Of a stretch of 64,000 nt of DNA, positions 63,897 through 64,000 are shown in pieces. The notes below the pieces were generated by a model. That model was not told the origin of the DNA. It searched no databases and saw only the letters and a list, made by a program, of their open reading frames with translations. The stretch is from Hippophae tibetana (Eukaryota > Streptophyta > Magnoliopsida > Rosales > Elaeagnaceae). The DNA lies in assembly GCA_037013495.1 (NCBI GenBank), contig CM072801.1:36010001-36074000 (forward strand). The letters run 5' to 3'. A program made the translations under genes and the position numbers. Positions within the stretch are counted from its first letter, which is position 1, and every line of letters starts with the position of its first letter.

Positions 63897-64000
63897 GAGT
63901 TCCTATGTTGTCCGCCAAAAGGTTCTGCATCATTTGGTATGAAAGCCTTGGTTGCTGAAAATATGTAATTTATCTTCATATATGTATATTTTTGAATTTT
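63897..64000 (+). repeat. Partial satellite monomer at right edge
   Basis: The first 104 bp of the next monomer are cut by the window. It has ccgcc, ggtatgaaag, gtaatttatc and the private ggttctgcatc (a CpG to TpG change). It shares tgtatatttttg with the preceding unit. The array therefore continues past the window. Confidence 0.95.

Larger units (their letters stand above)
1..64000 (+). repeat. Tandem satellite array, ~641-bp monomer, 99 complete units
   Basis: The motif gagttcctatgttg (with minor variants) recurs from 395 to 63897 at intervals of 639-643 bp, mean 641.4, always on the same strand. All sequence between successive anchors is recognisably the same unit, so the window is entirely satellite. 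The commonest length is 642 bp. Shorter units are explained by small indels: a poly-T contraction (639-640), loss of two bases in cttgtcttttggg (640), or actatttaatc in place of actattataatc (641). GC is about 30%. Such arrays are typical of eukaryotic heterochromatin and are generally non-coding. The family is not one I recognise. The + orientation is arbitrary, taken from the window. Confidence 0.98.

Noticed and set aside
1-64000. CRISPR array
   Set aside because: Regular spacing could suggest it, but the repeated unit is the whole 641 bp with no unique spacers, and there are no cas genes.
1-64000. CENP-B box or another named centromere-protein site
   Set aside because: I looked for the TTCG....A..CGGG pattern on both strands. 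Candidates such as ttcgtttacac lack the required CGGG, so no box is supported; a centromeric role remains only a possibility.
1-64000. Telomere repeat, rDNA spacer or retrotransposon LTR
   Set aside because: No TTAGGG- or TTTAGGG-type runs, no rRNA sequence, no primer-binding site, polypurine tract or polyprotein was seen.
1-64000. Phased T-tracts causing intrinsic DNA curvature
   Set aside because: The segment around caattttgttgtcattattt has many T-runs, but their spacing is irregular (about 5-14 bp) rather than near 10.5 bp, so curvature is not supported by eye.

Overview
The whole 64 kb window is one uninterrupted tandem satellite DNA array. The repeat unit is about 641 bp, AT-rich (about 30% GC by hand count of one monomer), and every copy runs head-to-tail in the same orientation. 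Using the motif gagttcctatgttg as phase, I count 99 complete monomers between 395 and 63896. A 394-bp partial unit sits at the left edge and a 104-bp partial unit at the right edge. Unit lengths are 639-643 bp (mean 641.4), so there is no room for an inserted transposon, gene or unique sequence anywhere. I see no credible protein-coding gene, tRNA, rRNA, CRISPR array or mobile element. The short open frames (about 60-78 codons) recur at the same phase of the repeat and are best explained as chance openings copied by the array.

This kind of sequence is typical of eukaryotic constitutive heterochromatin (centromeric, pericentromeric or subtelomeric), for example in a plant or an invertebrate. 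I do not recognise the satellite family and cannot name the organism. Nothing in the sequence suggests a bacterial or viral origin.

The informative content is the higher-order structure. Monomers fall into sequence subtypes that I name here for reference. P has tctctttttgcataag and usually gatttgaagc. S has gagtttatatg and ttgctatcaaag. C has ttccacatcatttggtatg and cttgtaattattttc. G has gtaatatatc, cttaaag and often aaaggttt. K has ttgttatcaaag. N has gtcagcc plus ggtaacaaag, and its right half ends gaattttaatc..cattgag. H has tttttttaaatttt, gggtttcaac and cacggtc. R has gtcagcc, ggtatgaaag and gaaatatagat. W has gttgttggcc and ttccacatcatttgttatc. D has a shortened poly-T segment gattttttttt. 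Q has a right half with ttaacgatg.

Thirteen P monomers divide the window into blocks of 5, 8, 8, 9, 6, 9, 6, 10, 13, 4, 7, 5 and at least 9 monomers. Each P is preceded by an N-type right half.

Region by region: 0.4-13.9 kb is a patchwork of H, G, K, C and N units with small local duplications. From 13.9 to 29.3 kb the array is ordered around a 4-mer S-C-G-K cycle of 2,566-2,568 bp, once or twice per P block. From 29.3 to 50.4 kb it is dominated by alternating R and W units, including a 3,207-bp 5-mer repeated more than twice. From 50.4 to 58.1 kb S/C/G/K/N-type units return in a scrambled order. The segment 58.1-60.0 kb echoes the first units of the window, and from 60.0 kb to the end monomers carry many private substitutions, as expected nearer an array boundary.

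The pattern (near-identical multi-monomer blocks, variable block length, hybrid monomers with internal switch points) is what unequal exchange and gene conversion produce. The monomer itself may be an ancient dimer of two divergent halves of about 320 bp.
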